Source: Thelephora terrestris (taxonomy: Eukaryota > Basidiomycota > Agaricomycetes > Thelephorales > Thelephoraceae). Taken from it: a stretch of 64,000 bases of DNA. A program made the position numbers and the translations under genes. The notes under the pieces were generated by a model, which had not been told where the DNA came from, searched no databases, and worked only from the letters and a program-made list of their open reading frames with translations. This document shows, one piece after another, positions 12,428 through 24,524 of the stretch (positions are counted from its first letter, which is position 1; the number at the start of each line of letters is the position of its first letter). The stretch lies in assembly GCA_015956445.1 (NCBI GenBank), contig WIUZ02000010.1:1054001-1118000 (forward strand), written 5' to 3'.

Positions 12428-13664
12428 ATGTCTGCCCAACAACGGCGCAGGACGACCGTCAACGATACGGACGAAGAAATTCCAGCCCTTCAGTCACCTT
12501 CCGATTCTAACGAAAGCGAGGACGAGTCCGTTCCACAACCACAACCTACGACCGGGTCACATCTTCCCCGTCGTCCTTTACCGGCAAACGTCTTTGATTC
12601 CGATGATAGCGATATGGATATTACAGAGAGCGGTACCGTTATTCAACCTCCCGATTCCCGGGGTTGGTGACTGATGTTCCGCATCCAACCCCCGCTCCTT
12701 TCTAGATGTGCGGTTCGCTAGGGGCCTACTACGGCAATTTCAGCGATACACGAACCCACCCCCACCCCAACCTAGTCAACCACCGAGCAACGGCACCGAG
12801 ACTTCGAACCTATTGGAAGCCCTATTCCTCTCCAGCTCCAGCGAAGACGAAGACGATCGAGGCAACCGCCGGAGCCGGAGCAGAAGCAGAAGCAGAAGCA
12901 GAAGGAGGAGCGCATTGTCGCCCGAACAAATGAGAAACCAGATCGACGACATCATCATGCAGTTTGCCTCCCTCAGCGACCGAATGCTGAATCACGATGT
13001 GGAACGGGAGCCGGACCACCTGAGGGCGCACGTCGTCATCGATGGTCTGGAGCCCGTGTCGAAGGGCCTGTTATCACGCTACGAGGCTGTGAGAGGCGAG
13101 GATCACCCAAAACGGCGAGCCTCGTGTGCTGTATGCTACGAGAGATTGGATTTGGACTCTTATGACGCGGGAGACCGCAATCCTTCAGAGCCGATCCAAG
13201 CGGAAAACCGGAAACTATCGCTTGCTCTTCCGTATCACGCTGGGTTCCCGGAAGTGGTGACTTTCCCGTGCCTACACCTCTTCCACTCGGAATGTCTCCT
13301 CCCGTGGTTGGCTCGAAAGACCACTTGCCCAACGTGCAGATTCGATGTGGACCCTGATTCATTGACCTTGAAGGGTGGAAGTACACAACGGCCTTGGGTT
13401 CCCCCAGTAGAAGGTGTGCTGGCAGCTTGGGTCCAGGATGAGGAGACGAAGAAGTTCTCCTGTGCTAATGACGGTCCGCGACCTCCTTTCTCTAACGTCG
13501 TTCCAGATGTTCATCCAAACGTAGTTCTACTGACTTTGGGGTCCAAAAATCGCCGACATGACCCCTCCATCCCGCCCCTCCACTCAGGTTACGAAACGGA
13601 CGAGAGCACTAGCTCCGTCGGAAGCTTCCGCACGTGCTACGACGGTGATCATCGCGGTCTGTAG
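12428..13664 (+). CDS. RING-H2 E3 ubiquitin ligase with Ser/Arg-rich stretch
   Basis: Probable ubiquitin ligase of 397 residues from exons 12428-12662 and 12706-13664; the 43-nt intron has a GTTGGT donor. The N-terminal third is acidic and disordered (DSDDSDMDITES, SSSSEDEDD), followed by an RS-dipeptide run RNRRSRSRS-like around residues 133-147. A C3H2C3 RING-H2 finger lies at about residues 219-289: CAVC, then CLHLFHSEC and CPTC. The loop between the first and second ligand pairs is long (44 residues). A short tail follows with no membrane segment. By family, it should bind an E2 and promote substrate ubiquitination; the substrate is unknown. The RS-like run hints at a nuclear location (inference). 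Confidence 0.88.
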
Positions 13665-16600
13665 AGAAACTGCTCCACTTCGGGTTCGGGGTGAGCGGGA
13701 TATCGTTGGGGGACGCGTTTGGGTGAATGTTACGTAATGACTCTGTACTTGGCTTGTTTGCTTGTAACTTAGAATGCTTTCTTACTTTTGTATTTCATTT
13801 CATCGCAATTGGAGGTTATATCGGCCCCGTAAACAACTGCTCCCCCCAGCCGACACTATGCAAGCCTTGATCAGTGCGCCGAAGGAGCGAAGTTGCTTTT
13901 GGTGTTTACTCGTCTTCCCATCCATATGTCGAACTCGAGTCATCTTTGGGGTCAGCATGCCAAAACGATACGTTCCTAGACAGCAATCAACAAGAGATGA
14001 AGCGTCCGCTCCGTTGCTTCACCCCGCTCAAGTGAGAAACGCAGCGCGTGCATGACTTCTAACTCAGTACTCCAGCATCCCCGTTCACAACGATTTTCCG
14101 ACTAGCACGCACCATCAATAACCCCAGCCATCCTCCGTGGGTATTTCGTTATCCGTGTCGATGGCAGTACTAGATTGCTTGGGAGGCTGGAGCATCCGAC
14201 TGGAGATTGGCTTCCTCGTAAAATCAAAAATCAGCGCGACCGCTCGGTAACACGAAACCCACGATGTCAGAGGCGACCAAGTCTTCGTCAAGGATATCCC
14301 CCCCAGACTCTGGAGGCTGCGGCTCAAAAAAATCCAGATCCGACAACGGGTCAGAGTCAGAGTATTGGTCCCGTTAGTCGCTGGAGCTTAGGTAAACGGA
14401 CCAGGCCTAGGTGAAGCAGTGATAGGCTACATAAGCGAGCTTAACCTTGGCCAGTTAGCCTACGTGGTTCTGTCAGAGCGCCATCCGTGGTCGGGCGGCT
14501 GGTGTTCATAGCAATTATCTAACCGCTATTGAGCGTGCGAAAAACTTCCTGTGAGAAACGCGGGGTTTTCCACCCCACCTCCGCATCGGTGCGCCTGCAC
14601 CCAGACTGGCGGATGTGGCTAGCAGAAACGACTCTGATGTAAGCCACCCGGGCGTTCCGGGAGCGTACCTGCTCCATGATACCCCCAATTCTCCGGGTGC
14701 GAGAGCCTCATCAACGCGCTAATACCCCAAGACTTGTCTGGGGGATCCCAGCAACTTGCGACGAAACGTGAGCGACGACGGCTGGTGACCGGTGGCCGGT
14801 GACTAGCAGGAACAATGAGGTTTATTTTCCATGTCAGTCCCCCACCTTTGTCAACCCAGCAGAACCTGCACCCAGAATATGCACTGCCAGGCAGATCGCG
14901 CTCAAGTACACCTCGTGCCTCCCTTCCCTTTCCCTTCTGTCCGAATTCCCCACGACGGGCGCACCGGGAACCTCACGTCATTGAATGAACCACTTCAAGC
15001 GTTCCACTGGTCGCATCACAATGCGGTAATACGCGCCAGTGCAAAGGTTCATCATCTTCGGTGTCCTTTCACCAGCCTGGGGAATCAAGAGGCAAAAAGC
15101 TTATGAACCCTACGGGTGAGACGGCAACCAGGGCTTTCCCGATACCGGCCGCCGGCAGCCAGTTAGAAACCCTGAGCACAGCGGGGTACCAACATAACCA
15201 AATCGTCGTCGAAGGCACCGAGTCGGGGATCATCTCCATTTCTTCCATTCGCGCAAGAATGGGGAGTGGGCAGCCATGTAACGCAATACTGACGTCAAAT
15301 CTCGGTCGCAGTACATTCCATAGCCGCGGTCAAAGGTTCCGTGAGGGGCTGGGTAGATCATAGACTTGACTAGGGATAGATTTAACCGAAACCAGACTTT
15401 GAAGAATCAGGAAGGTGCTTACCCCTCGTGTAGCGCCGCCACGCTTTTTGACCCTGACCTAAAGGCACTAGTCCTAATAGCACCTGACCCAATCGGTCAT
15501 GCAGGGAAAAAGGACGGCTTACTGACTAAGATTGGACGTGGAGAATAAGCAGCGTTCGCAATGCAGTGAGGGAGATGTGGTGCTTGGCGTGCCGGACAAT
15601 GTCTGAAGGATGTTCGCAAGACACGAGTCCGTCCGGGGAAAATAACCATCTTCGGTCTGTTCCGTAAACGGATGGCGCTCAACTCACAACTTACTCACCG
15701 CTCCAAACAATGCAAACGTCGTGCTGCTGGGGCCGACCAAAGGAGCGCCTTGAGCCCAGCCTTCGGAAATAGCCCCCTGTTCAATCGGACCCCAGGACCC
15801 CGGACCGCATTCAATGCCATGCACTATGGCGTGCTGGACATCGTGCTTGGGGCCTTGAGGTCTGTAGCCTGAGGCGCCACTGCGCAGTGTAACTGTATAC
15901 CACCAAAATACGGACGCTTGTTAGATCATTCAGGGCACAGGTTTCGAACAGAGTCTCGCGAAATGAGTTCAGGCGAGTCAGCCTCATTGGCCCACCCATT
16001 CCGGTTGCGCGATTCTTAATGACGCCTATTACAACTGTAGCCACCGCCCCTCAAACACCCTCCAAAACAACCCCGAATTCAAAGTGAATGCTTGGAAGGT
16101 TTGCTGAAACCTTGAAGCTTGAACTGCGAAACCTTCGAGCGAGGGGGCTTGTCAGTACAATCATTCGACGGCAACTACCCCAAGTGGAACAAACGTGCTC
16201 CTAAAGAACACCCCGGCGTCCAGGCGTTTTGACCGACGGACTCTACGCGTCACTTCGCGTTGTGCCCGCCAAGCACCCGGCGCATTGCACCCCCCGGCAT
16301 TCAATCGTGCTCGTCTTGCCCTCTTCTGGAGGAATTCCCGACGACTTTTGGATAACTTGCTCGTTGCGCGTTACGTATACCGCGTCGTTGGCGTAAGCCT
16401 CACACAAAATGCTACCATAACTGCCCCTAGGATCTGTCAAACGGCATTGATTTCGCCCTCGAAACTCCCTCTCCTGGATCGTCTTTATCGAATTCGAATG
16501 CCCCACCCACCATTTAAAATGAATACACGTAATTGCAGTCGAAGGCCGATGATTATAGTTCAGATTTTATTATTCCGACGCATTTCCCTTCCACCAGTCG

Positions 16601-17493
16601 GCCGACCCACTCCCAGTGCTCCGCAAAGAACTTTGCGTACAGTAAACCTTCTTCTCCAACAACGCAGGTCTGGGGGCCTAACCGGAGTATACATTCTGTG
16701 TGCGGCTGGCCGAGCCCCACTGTTTCAGGAAGAATGACTGCGCATTTGTGTAGATTCTCCGGTGAGATGCGCAGCCCGGTGCGCTCACGATGGTGCCTTC
16801 TCCCCCTTGTCAGCGACACTTACAAAGAATGGTCCTGGTAGCGCACGTTAGGCTCTGATCAACTCCGAAGTCCTCGTGGGAGCCACCAGCGCATGGATTC
16901 GTTCCAACGACGCTCATTCCAGCTAGCGGCGCCTTGACTAAAGTATCACAGCCCAACCCCCTCCCTCACAGGTACAGCCCTTCCCTATTTTGTGAGCCAG
17001 TTACTTCGTGTCGCAGCTGAACAAAAGGCTGAATTATGTCAACGACTTTACTCGTGGCAAGTAAACTATCTGATAAGATCGATAGCCGATCAATTGATCC
17101 CCCAGTTTGGAATCAGGACTTCGACAAAGAGCGAGGTAGTGAGGCTGCTACCAAAACATCAAGCCCGTAACGTTAACACCGGTTACAGGTCAACCGAGAA
17201 GTTCAATGGAAACGGGATTCCGATTGGCCGGGAGCCGGAAATCGAGATATTGAGAGATTGGCAGGAGAAATGGGCTGCAATTCCGGTCGTGCGTCTCCCG
17301 GCCGGGATTTTGCCTTGTATTACTAAAACAGCCCGCGTACGAAGGAGAAGAATATATATTCGATTACCACAGCATCTCTGGAGTCAGCTGGGCTTAGAAT
17401 ACTCACGTAAGGTAACGCCATGGCCCGTAACGGGATAGCAGCATGTATGAGAGTCAACCAATTGCACCGACGTTCATGGAAGTGAGAGTTCCC
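13665..17493. other. Long intergenic stretch without a supported gene
   Basis: About 3.8 kb with no recognised domain and no convincing chain of exons on either strand. The best candidate fragment is on the minus strand at 16553-16819 (contains LLYAKFFAEHWEWVGRL), but it lacks a family match and clear splice partners. The stretch may be decayed repeat DNA or long regulatory sequence upstream of the oxygenase. Confidence 0.4.
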
Positions 17494-17500
17494 TATAAAA
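17494..17500 (+). promoter_or_regulatory. TATA box of the oxygenase gene
   Basis: TATAAAA stands 53 bp before the ATG at 17553, within CCCTATAAAAGAGCG. The following stretch to the ATG is pyrimidine-rich, as in many fungal core promoters. Confidence 0.6.
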
Positions 17501-17552
17501 GAGCGAGTGTACCCCCAGCTTTTTCTACATCGACCCACATTCCACAATCATC

Positions 17553-18936
17553 ATGACTATCCCTCCCTTCCCAGAAGATGTTCCCACTCACCCCCTCCTC
17601 GTTGTGGATTACCAGAAAATCCTAGAGGACGACGAAGCAGAGATCGAAAAGCTCTGGCAAGGCGCGACCTCCATCGGTTTTTGGTAGTATGTACACAGAA
17701 CCTGGCCCCTCAGGTCGCGCATACTAACGCGTCCTCGCAGTTTGAAGAATCACGGCGCCGATGCCGACGTCCAGCAGATGTTCAATATGGGCGAAGAGAC
17801 TATGGCTCTTCCCCTCTCGGAGAAGATGGAGTTTGAGCAGGGCGACGCAGGTGTCTCCTTCGGTTACAAGGCGTTCGGGGCCAACGCCGTCGACGAGCAC
17901 GGGACTGTCGACACTGCCGAGTACATCAACGTCGCTCAGGACGATGTCTTCGCCTGGCCGAAGATCGTGCATAGGGCGTACCCTCGAACGGTCGCCGACA
18001 GGATGGAAGGTACCATTCTGCCCTTCGTCAGGAGGTCCAGGGAGATCAACTCGACGTTGCTTCGAATTCTCGAGAGGAGGTTAGGTCTTCCCGAAGGAGA
18101 ATTCCTGAAGAGACACACGGCCGAAGAGCACAGTGGCAGCGAGACCAGGTGTATCAAGAGCCCGCCTCGCAAGCCTGGCGCACCGGACAATAACGTGCTC
18201 GCGCCCCACACAGATTTTGGAAGTCTCGTAAGTCCAGCGGCTTTGTTTCCCAGTTACTCGGCTAACGATACCCAGTCATTCCTTCATAACCGGCTCGGAG
18301 GTCTGCAAGTTATGCCTCCTGGAACGGAGACGTGGCAATACGTCAAGGTAATGTCGATCAAATTGGCCACGCGCAGTTGCTTACCCTTGGACCCGACCAG
18401 CCGATCCCTGGACACGCAATCTGCAACCTTGGTTCGGCAATTCCCGTGATGACTTTGACCCTGTTGCTGAAGATGCTTTTACAGGCGATGCAATGGCAAT
18501 CCTCAGCGGAGGGGTGCTCAAGTCCAACCTCCATCGTGTAGTGTAAGTTGGCGCCGCTTCAGATCTGCGCGAACTTGCTGACGCCATGATACGCATCCAG
18601 CCCACCCCCTCGCGAACAGGGTAACTTCACCCGTTGGTCCTTGGTGTACTTCACCCGCCCGGGAGACTCGGTGATTCTCGAACCGTTGTCGAGCATGAGC
18701 GAAATGGTGGCGGAAGCTGCCAGGAAACCTGAGAACGTCAGGTTCCAGACGGGTGGGGCCACAGCTCGTGATTGGTTTGAGAGGCGTATCAAGAACCAGC
18801 GGATCAAGAACAGAAAGGTGGGTCTCAAATCACTGAGAAACGATGTCGAGTACTCACCTCCAAACGCGTTACATAGGGACCTGAGACCTGGAGAGCGTGT
18901 CGGGGTACGGAACACAATTTGGCACCAACTCACTGA
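17553..18936 (+). CDS. 2-oxoglutarate/Fe(II)-dependent oxygenase (isopenicillin N synthase-like)
   Basis: Seven exons (17553-17686, 17741-18227, 18276-18347, 18401-18431, 18485-18542, 18601-18817, 18877-18936) give 352 residues in one frame. The N-terminal DIOX_N part has the family pattern GFWYLKNHG. The catalytic double-stranded beta-helix shows the iron ligands HTDFGS (HxD) and NLHRVV (second His), and the 2-oxoglutarate-binding RWS about 15 residues later. The segment GGLQVMPPG between them is typical. By family it oxidises a small molecule using oxygen and 2-oxoglutarate, in the cytosol. Substrate cannot be told, and no secondary-metabolite cluster surrounds it. One exon is only 31 nt. 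A TATA box lies upstream. Confidence 0.9.
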
Positions 18937-19993
18937 AGCTCTCAGCGCAGCAAATGCTCGGATACCTGTTTAAACCTTTTCACCTCCAACTCGTTTTCTT
19001 CTTGTGTAAACCACGCGTCTGCATCGTTCTTGATTCTTGACCAGAAGCGCTTTGTACGATAAACCCTTCGGCGTGCGCCGGACAGTGGTGCTATATACTG
19101 AACGTTATCATCTCCTTCAATCAATTGAAATACGTGTATGATGTACCATGATGGACTGTCTGAGCCACCTATTTCCAAGAGAGGATCCCATCACTTGCTG
19201 CTCACCGTCGCCATTTACACCTGGCTTGCACCTCTCACAAGCACCACACCGGCACTGCTCAGATATCGTGAAAGCGGGCGTCCCTACACGCTGACGCCCG
19301 GTTGTGATCATTTCATCGGATCTACTCGACTTCTGTGTAAACCCTATCAGCGACGTCCACGGAGAGCGTTTAAAAGTTCATGTGGCCGTGTGCGGCAAGG
19401 ACTCACCGGGCGGTCCAACGGCCCGAGTGACATGCTTGTTTTTGTGTGTCCGTATAAGTGGTTTCATCGACGTTGGAGCATTCATGGACGTCTGACTGTC
19501 CGTCGATCGACTGATCCCCAATCGAACACGTATTGTTCGATTCGATGTCCGGGGATTGGTTCGACGCAAAATGCGCTGGGGGGACAGTGGCCGACAAACC
19601 GTTTCAAGCGGTCTAAAGATTAAACTTTGCACCAGCGAAGGTTGATCTCGATTGACGGCATGCCAGAAAAATCCCCACCCCCCGTGTACTGTGAAGGCGA
19701 TCTTCCTCGGGCCAACACCTGGGTGTGAGTGGGACAGGGTACGACGCCATTGAGGAAGGGACGAAGAGCGGCACTGTGAGTGTGACGGTGTGAGCTCCCC
19801 TTATGAGCCTACTAGGCTAGATTCTGGACTTCTCGGCCGTCCCCTGGAATGTGAGAATGAAGTAATTCAAAACGATAAAAACATAGATGGCTACCATACA
19901 TGAGATCTTGAGATCCGAACAGATACAGAGATTAAGAAAACAAGATAAACCCGTCAAGGGTAACCGAAAGAGACAAAGAGGATGGGAGAGGGT
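18937..19993. other. Intergenic between oxygenase and zinc-finger gene
   Basis: Convergent 3' flanks of the oxygenase (+) and the C2H2 factor (-). No supported gene; the open frames near 19.1-19.6 kb overlap on both strands and carry no recognisable domain. Confidence 0.5.
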
Positions 19994-21311
19994 CTAGAAG
20001 TAGTAGGAGTCCATATGCCCGACGCACGGAATGTTGTGGTTATCCACATGCCTCTTCAACGCGTCCCTCCTCGCGAAGGTCTTCATGCAACCTCCAATCA
20101 TCAATCGACCCCTAAAGTCGTAGGCCCCAGCCTTGATACACTCCTCCTCGGACATGCCCCGCTTGATGCCCTTTCCGTACAGATGCGCCCTATCCATCCC
20201 AACCCCACAGCATATCCACTTTTCTGGCTCCCTCCATCGATCGTGAGTTTCGATGTGGCGCTTGAGATCCGGAACGCGTTGGTTGCTTTGAACGTGGTTG
20301 CATCCGAGGACGGGGCAATGGAAGTCAGACTCCTTTTCGACGAACAAGGCGCGATCTTCGCATTGGAAGTTACGAGAGGGGATTTCACGCTTGTAAGGGT
20401 GTGAACGCCTGCTAGCCCGAGAAGAACCGACGCTGTTCTCTGATTCGGAGGAGGTGGAGCGGGCGGGAGAGAAAGCCGCGCGACGGGGAGACGTTGACTT
20501 GGGGGTCTTGCGCTTCTTCTGCTTTTGGCAGGAGGTAGACTGAGAGAGGCGGTAGTCTTCGTCGTCGTCGTCATCGTCGTCGTCGGAGGGAGGAATGTAG
20601 TCAACGTCGCCGTCTGAATCGGAGCTATCACCGGAGCGGGATGAGGCGGAAGGGCTTGTGGGAGGTGACGCGACGATTCCGTCATCTAGACGGTGTGGGG
20701 TTTGGGAAACATGGCCAAAATACAGAGCGTAGGCTGCCATGGTCGACGGATCGGACAATTCAGGCACCAGGGGGGAAGCAGAAAGCGCATGGGTGATAGT
20801 GGGGACCGAGATGTTGTAGGGGGTTGGTGACGTCTGTGGGGATTCATACATATCCGTAGTTTGTGCTTGCGCTGGCGAACAGGTGATATACTCGTTGAAG
20901 AACAATTCGCTGTAAGTTGATTGATATGTGGGGTCATAACTGTGTGATGAAGAAAGGAAGAGTCAGTCATCGTGATGGATGGAATATAGAGACAATCGCG
21001 TACAGATCCTCAGGTTGGATACCAAACGGTGCATTGTAGGCATTGATGGTAGACTGCATGCCATTGACGCGTTCGGTATCGGATATGGCGGGGGGCGGGC
21101 CAAGGTGATCGTCCCCGAAAGCTGATAGGAAATGGACGGCTGGGGAAGCTGGGGGACAGTCAAGGGTCGTAGCAACGCCCTCGAACAAACTGAAAGTCTC
21201 TTCATGGAAGGTAGAGGTGGTGACGCCGTCGATCCAGAAGGGCTCGGAGTTGAGCTCCTCCGTCAACTCGGGCTCAACGAAGATGGTGGATTGTCTGCTC
21301 AACGGAGACAT
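19994..21311 (-). CDS. C2H2 zinc-finger transcription factor
   Basis: Two exons, 21004-21311 and 19994-20939, with a 64-nt intron in phase 2, give 417 residues. The start ATG at 21311 (MSPLSRQST) is chosen because the two paralogous genes at 34044 and 50562 start at the same place. Exon 1 encodes an acidic/hydrophobic N-terminal region (ELTEELNSEPFWIDGV). Exon 2 has Ser/Pro-rich DNA, an Asp run (nine D in a row), a basic KQKKRKTPK patch that may be a nuclear localisation signal, then the fingers. Finger 1 is FHCPVLGCNHVQ...DLKRHIETH. A degenerate finger ends in GGCMKTFARRDALKRHVDNH. This C-terminal arrangement is common in mushroom C2H2 factors. It is head to head with guanine deaminase, 530 bp between ATGs. 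Target genes are unknown. Confidence 0.87.
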
Positions 21312-21841
21312 TTCGCGGAAAGAGGCAAAAGCGTAAGAGGAGAAGAGGATGAGAAGAGGAGATTGGGGGTGATGAGGACCGAACTGACCTTGAGCCATGG
21401 GGCTTTTATTGGGGACGACCAAAGGGTTTTCTTCAGGCTGTGATCATCGTACTTCATCGTTTTCGCCTGAGGGTTTGACACATCCGATCAGTGATCCAAA
21501 AAGAGTAACACCCATATTATCTCGACCAGTTTTCAAGCTACGACCTTCAGAATTTTTTCAAAATCTGCGGAACGTTCTCACCTCTCTGCTCATGCCAAAA
21601 TGTCCTGGTGTTTATTCGGAGGGAGAGGGAGGAAAAATCGAAAAGCAGATGCATGAGGATGTACGTCAGTGCGTTTCAATTCAGTTTTCTCCCTCTGAGT
21701 TGTCACCCCCGAGCCTCGTTTCTTTGCATCAACACGCCCCCTTCCTAATTTGGTCCAAATCCCTTTCACATCCTTTCCCCATATGGAAAATTACCGTTGA
21801 AGGTTAACAGGCAACCTGTCCCTTGCTTCCGATTCTCGGTC

Positions 21842-23475
21842 ATGACTCTCACCATACGAGCGAATTTCGTACACACGCCGGGCCTAGGTTCCATACAGGT
21901 CCTCCTTGATCATCTCATTGGTCTGCGATAACGGTTCCAGGCTCCGCATTGGCGTTCGGGCGCTGACCTTCTGTTTCCAGAACTCGACAGTGACGGATTC
22001 ATCGTCAGCTTCGGACCTTACGATGGACAAGACCTCACGGACGCTGTACAAGTTCCGGAGGGCAGTTTCCTCCTCCCGACGTTCTGCGATTTGCATCTAC
22101 ACGCTCCACAGTTCCTGTATCAAGGGACCGGGCTTCATCTCCCCCTCATGGAATGGCTGAATGAATACGCCTTCAAAGCGGAAGAGAAGCTAGACGCGGA
22201 TTTGGATTTAGCTGAGCGTGTGTACCGCCGGCTGGCTCGACGCTTGATTGAGAGTGGCACCGGCGCGGTTTCGTTGTTCGGCACCATCAACGAGGAGACA
22301 AAGTCCGTCGTAAGCCCCGCCGAGTGCATCTTCGATCCCGCACGGATTCTGAACTTGATTGCTGTCTGTGATTAGTTTAGTTCTGGCCAAGGTCATGAAA
22401 GAGGCCGGTCTGCGAGCGTTCATCGGGAAGTTGTCGATGGACACTTCGAGCCGTCCGTCTTACGTAGAAGCCTCCGCTCAGGCTTCGCTGGATTCTGCCA
22501 TATCGTTCGTGGAGAGGTGTTATGCACTGGACGAAGCAAAAGGCCCTCGTCTCATCGAGCCAATTCTTACACCTCGATTTGTACCCACGTGTTCAGATGC
22601 GCTTCTCCAGGGACTGGGAGAACTCGCGGCCCAGGGGAAGAATTCCGTCTCATTGCGTATCCAGAGTCATCTCGCTGAGTCCGAAGATCAAGTCGCGTGG
22701 GTCAGATCGACGAGACGCGCAGAGGATTTCGACGTCTTTGACAAGGTTTGACCTTTGGTTGGGGCCAAAACCTCATTCATACTAACACCACTTTTCACAG
22801 CATCGGCTTCTGACGCCTCGGACGATCCAGGCCCATTGCACGTTCCTGCCTCCTCCCTCCTTGGATCGCATGTCGCAGACCGGGGCAGCGGTCGCCCACT
22901 GTCCGCTATCGAACGCATATTTCTCGTCGACTGAGATCTTTAGACTCCGCGAAGCCCTCGATCGGGGTGTCAAAGTGGGCTTGGGAAGCGACATCGCCGG
23001 AGGGTATGAGCTTGGTATCCAGGGTGTCATGAGAATGAGCGTTGCTGTTTCTCGGCTCAGGGAGGGCCTCCTGAAACGCGAGAGTCAGGCTTTAAAAGTC
23101 GGTGCCGTTAAGAATCCCAGGATTGATTGGAAGGAGTCGCTTTATCTTGCAACCAAAGGGGGTGCAGAAGCGATGGGAATCCATCGGGGTTCTGGGTGGT
23201 TCAATGTTGGAGCGCCGTTCGACGCTCAGCAAAGTGCGACATTCTCCCTTCACGACTCGTTGTTTCAAGAGGGTGTGTCGCTGACGCGTTTGGCCTTCTA
23301 CACAGTCCGCTTTTACGACCAAAGGACCGGGGAAGGCGTCGGTGCCCTAGATTTCCTCGACCACGACGACAAGTCGCAGCCTAAATTGGTAGAAGACGTG
23401 ATAGAGAAATGGTGGTGTTTAGGCGATGTTAGGAATAGAGTTGCGGTGTGGGTCCAAGGTAACCCACTGCTCTGA
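21842..23475 (+). CDS. Guanine deaminase
   Basis: Amidohydrolase converting guanine to xanthine and ammonia in purine salvage/catabolism. Exons: 21842-21920, 21981 to about 22308, about 22374-22745, and 22801-23475; the exact junction near 22310/22374 is uncertain. Motifs are in the right order: TFCDLHLHAPQFLYQG (metal-binding HxH), MEWLNEYAFKAE, RAFIGKLSMD, QSHLAES, GAAVAHCPLSN and KVGLGSDIAGGY. The C-terminal WFNVGAPFDAQ region and the last exon are complete. Length is about 450-480 residues, usual for the family. The protein is cytosolic. Fragments of its last exon occur in inverted orientation at 33110-33420 and 49745-49960. Confidence 0.9.
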
Positions 23476-24524
23476 ATCCGCCCGTCCAACATCACGACCG
23501 GGTACTTCGCGCAGATTTTTTGAAGTCCAACGCTCGGGCCAATCATCGTTCAACCCTCTACCCTCTTCACATCTCCCTTTCACACCCCGGTTTGAATACA
23601 GCCGTCCGGCCCGCGTGCAATCACAGGAGAGTTCTCATCATTGTTACGTATTTGCTCCCGGATTCGCGGACCTGGGGAAAACTTTTTCTCCCAAGTCCAT
23701 TGGACGTCCCCCTCACATGGCCAAAATAGCGAAAGCCGAAGACATACGAACACGGAACATTGTATGACTGCACAGTGAGCGTGGAGACCCGAACGCAGCG
23801 GCAGTGACTTAGATTGAAGACTGAGAAATTGCCTGGGGGTCGCGTGAGGGCGGCCTCGATTAAGCGCCCACGTGCGAACGTTTTCCGCCAACGTCTCGAA
23901 GGTTTCGATTCACAGGTCAACAAAGTCCTAGAAGTCGTTTCTGGATGTCCGAGGGTATCATGGGGACGCATGGGGTATGGTCAGCAGGGGATTGGTGCTG
24001 CAGACGGCGACATTTTTGAAAGGTACGAATTCGTGCCTTTCATCTTAGCTCATGCTGATCCGCCGCACTCCGCCACGTTACATACATCACCTATTCGAAC
24101 CAGTTGCTCTGCTTTTTATGAGGGACTGGACCACGCCAGTAAAGCGAATAAAACCGGCGGAGGTTGCCCAAATGGACGACACCATAGAACGGAGTCCTGA
24201 GATCCGGCCTCCAAAGCGACTGGGCTAAGTGATTGGGGTGTAGCCTCAGGTTCAGAGGAGGAGAGGGTGCCTGTGGATCAGGCTGGGCAGTCTCGTGTGC
24301 CATCTAATTCAGAATCCGAAAATCACCACGAGCGTCGCCGTCGACTATCTTTCGCAGGAGAACGTTCAACCTCGTCGCTGAGTGACTTGTGGCGCGCCGC
24401 GTGCTGCTTCGAACCTGATTAGCGCCATAACCGAACACTCTCGCCACACCCGCCACACTCGGATCCCTGCTATTCTCTTCCCAACGTAGTACACGCCCCG
24501 CTTTCTCAACGATAGGGCGTCACG
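23476..24524. other. Intergenic between guanine deaminase and DUF6535 gene
   Basis: About 1 kb with no supported gene; short overlapping frames on both strands carry no recognisable domain. The promoter of the DUF6535 gene must lie in its right half. Confidence 0.45.

Noticed and set aside
16195-16819. Overlapping open frames of 90-180 residues on both strands
   Set aside because: No recognisable domain, no plausible splice partners and frames on both strands over the same bases; insufficient to call a gene.
20101-20685. Thr-rich 194-residue frame inside the C2H2 gene
   Set aside because: It is the alternative frame of the Asp-run and Ser-rich coding region on the same strand; the C2H2 frame carries the zinc fingers.
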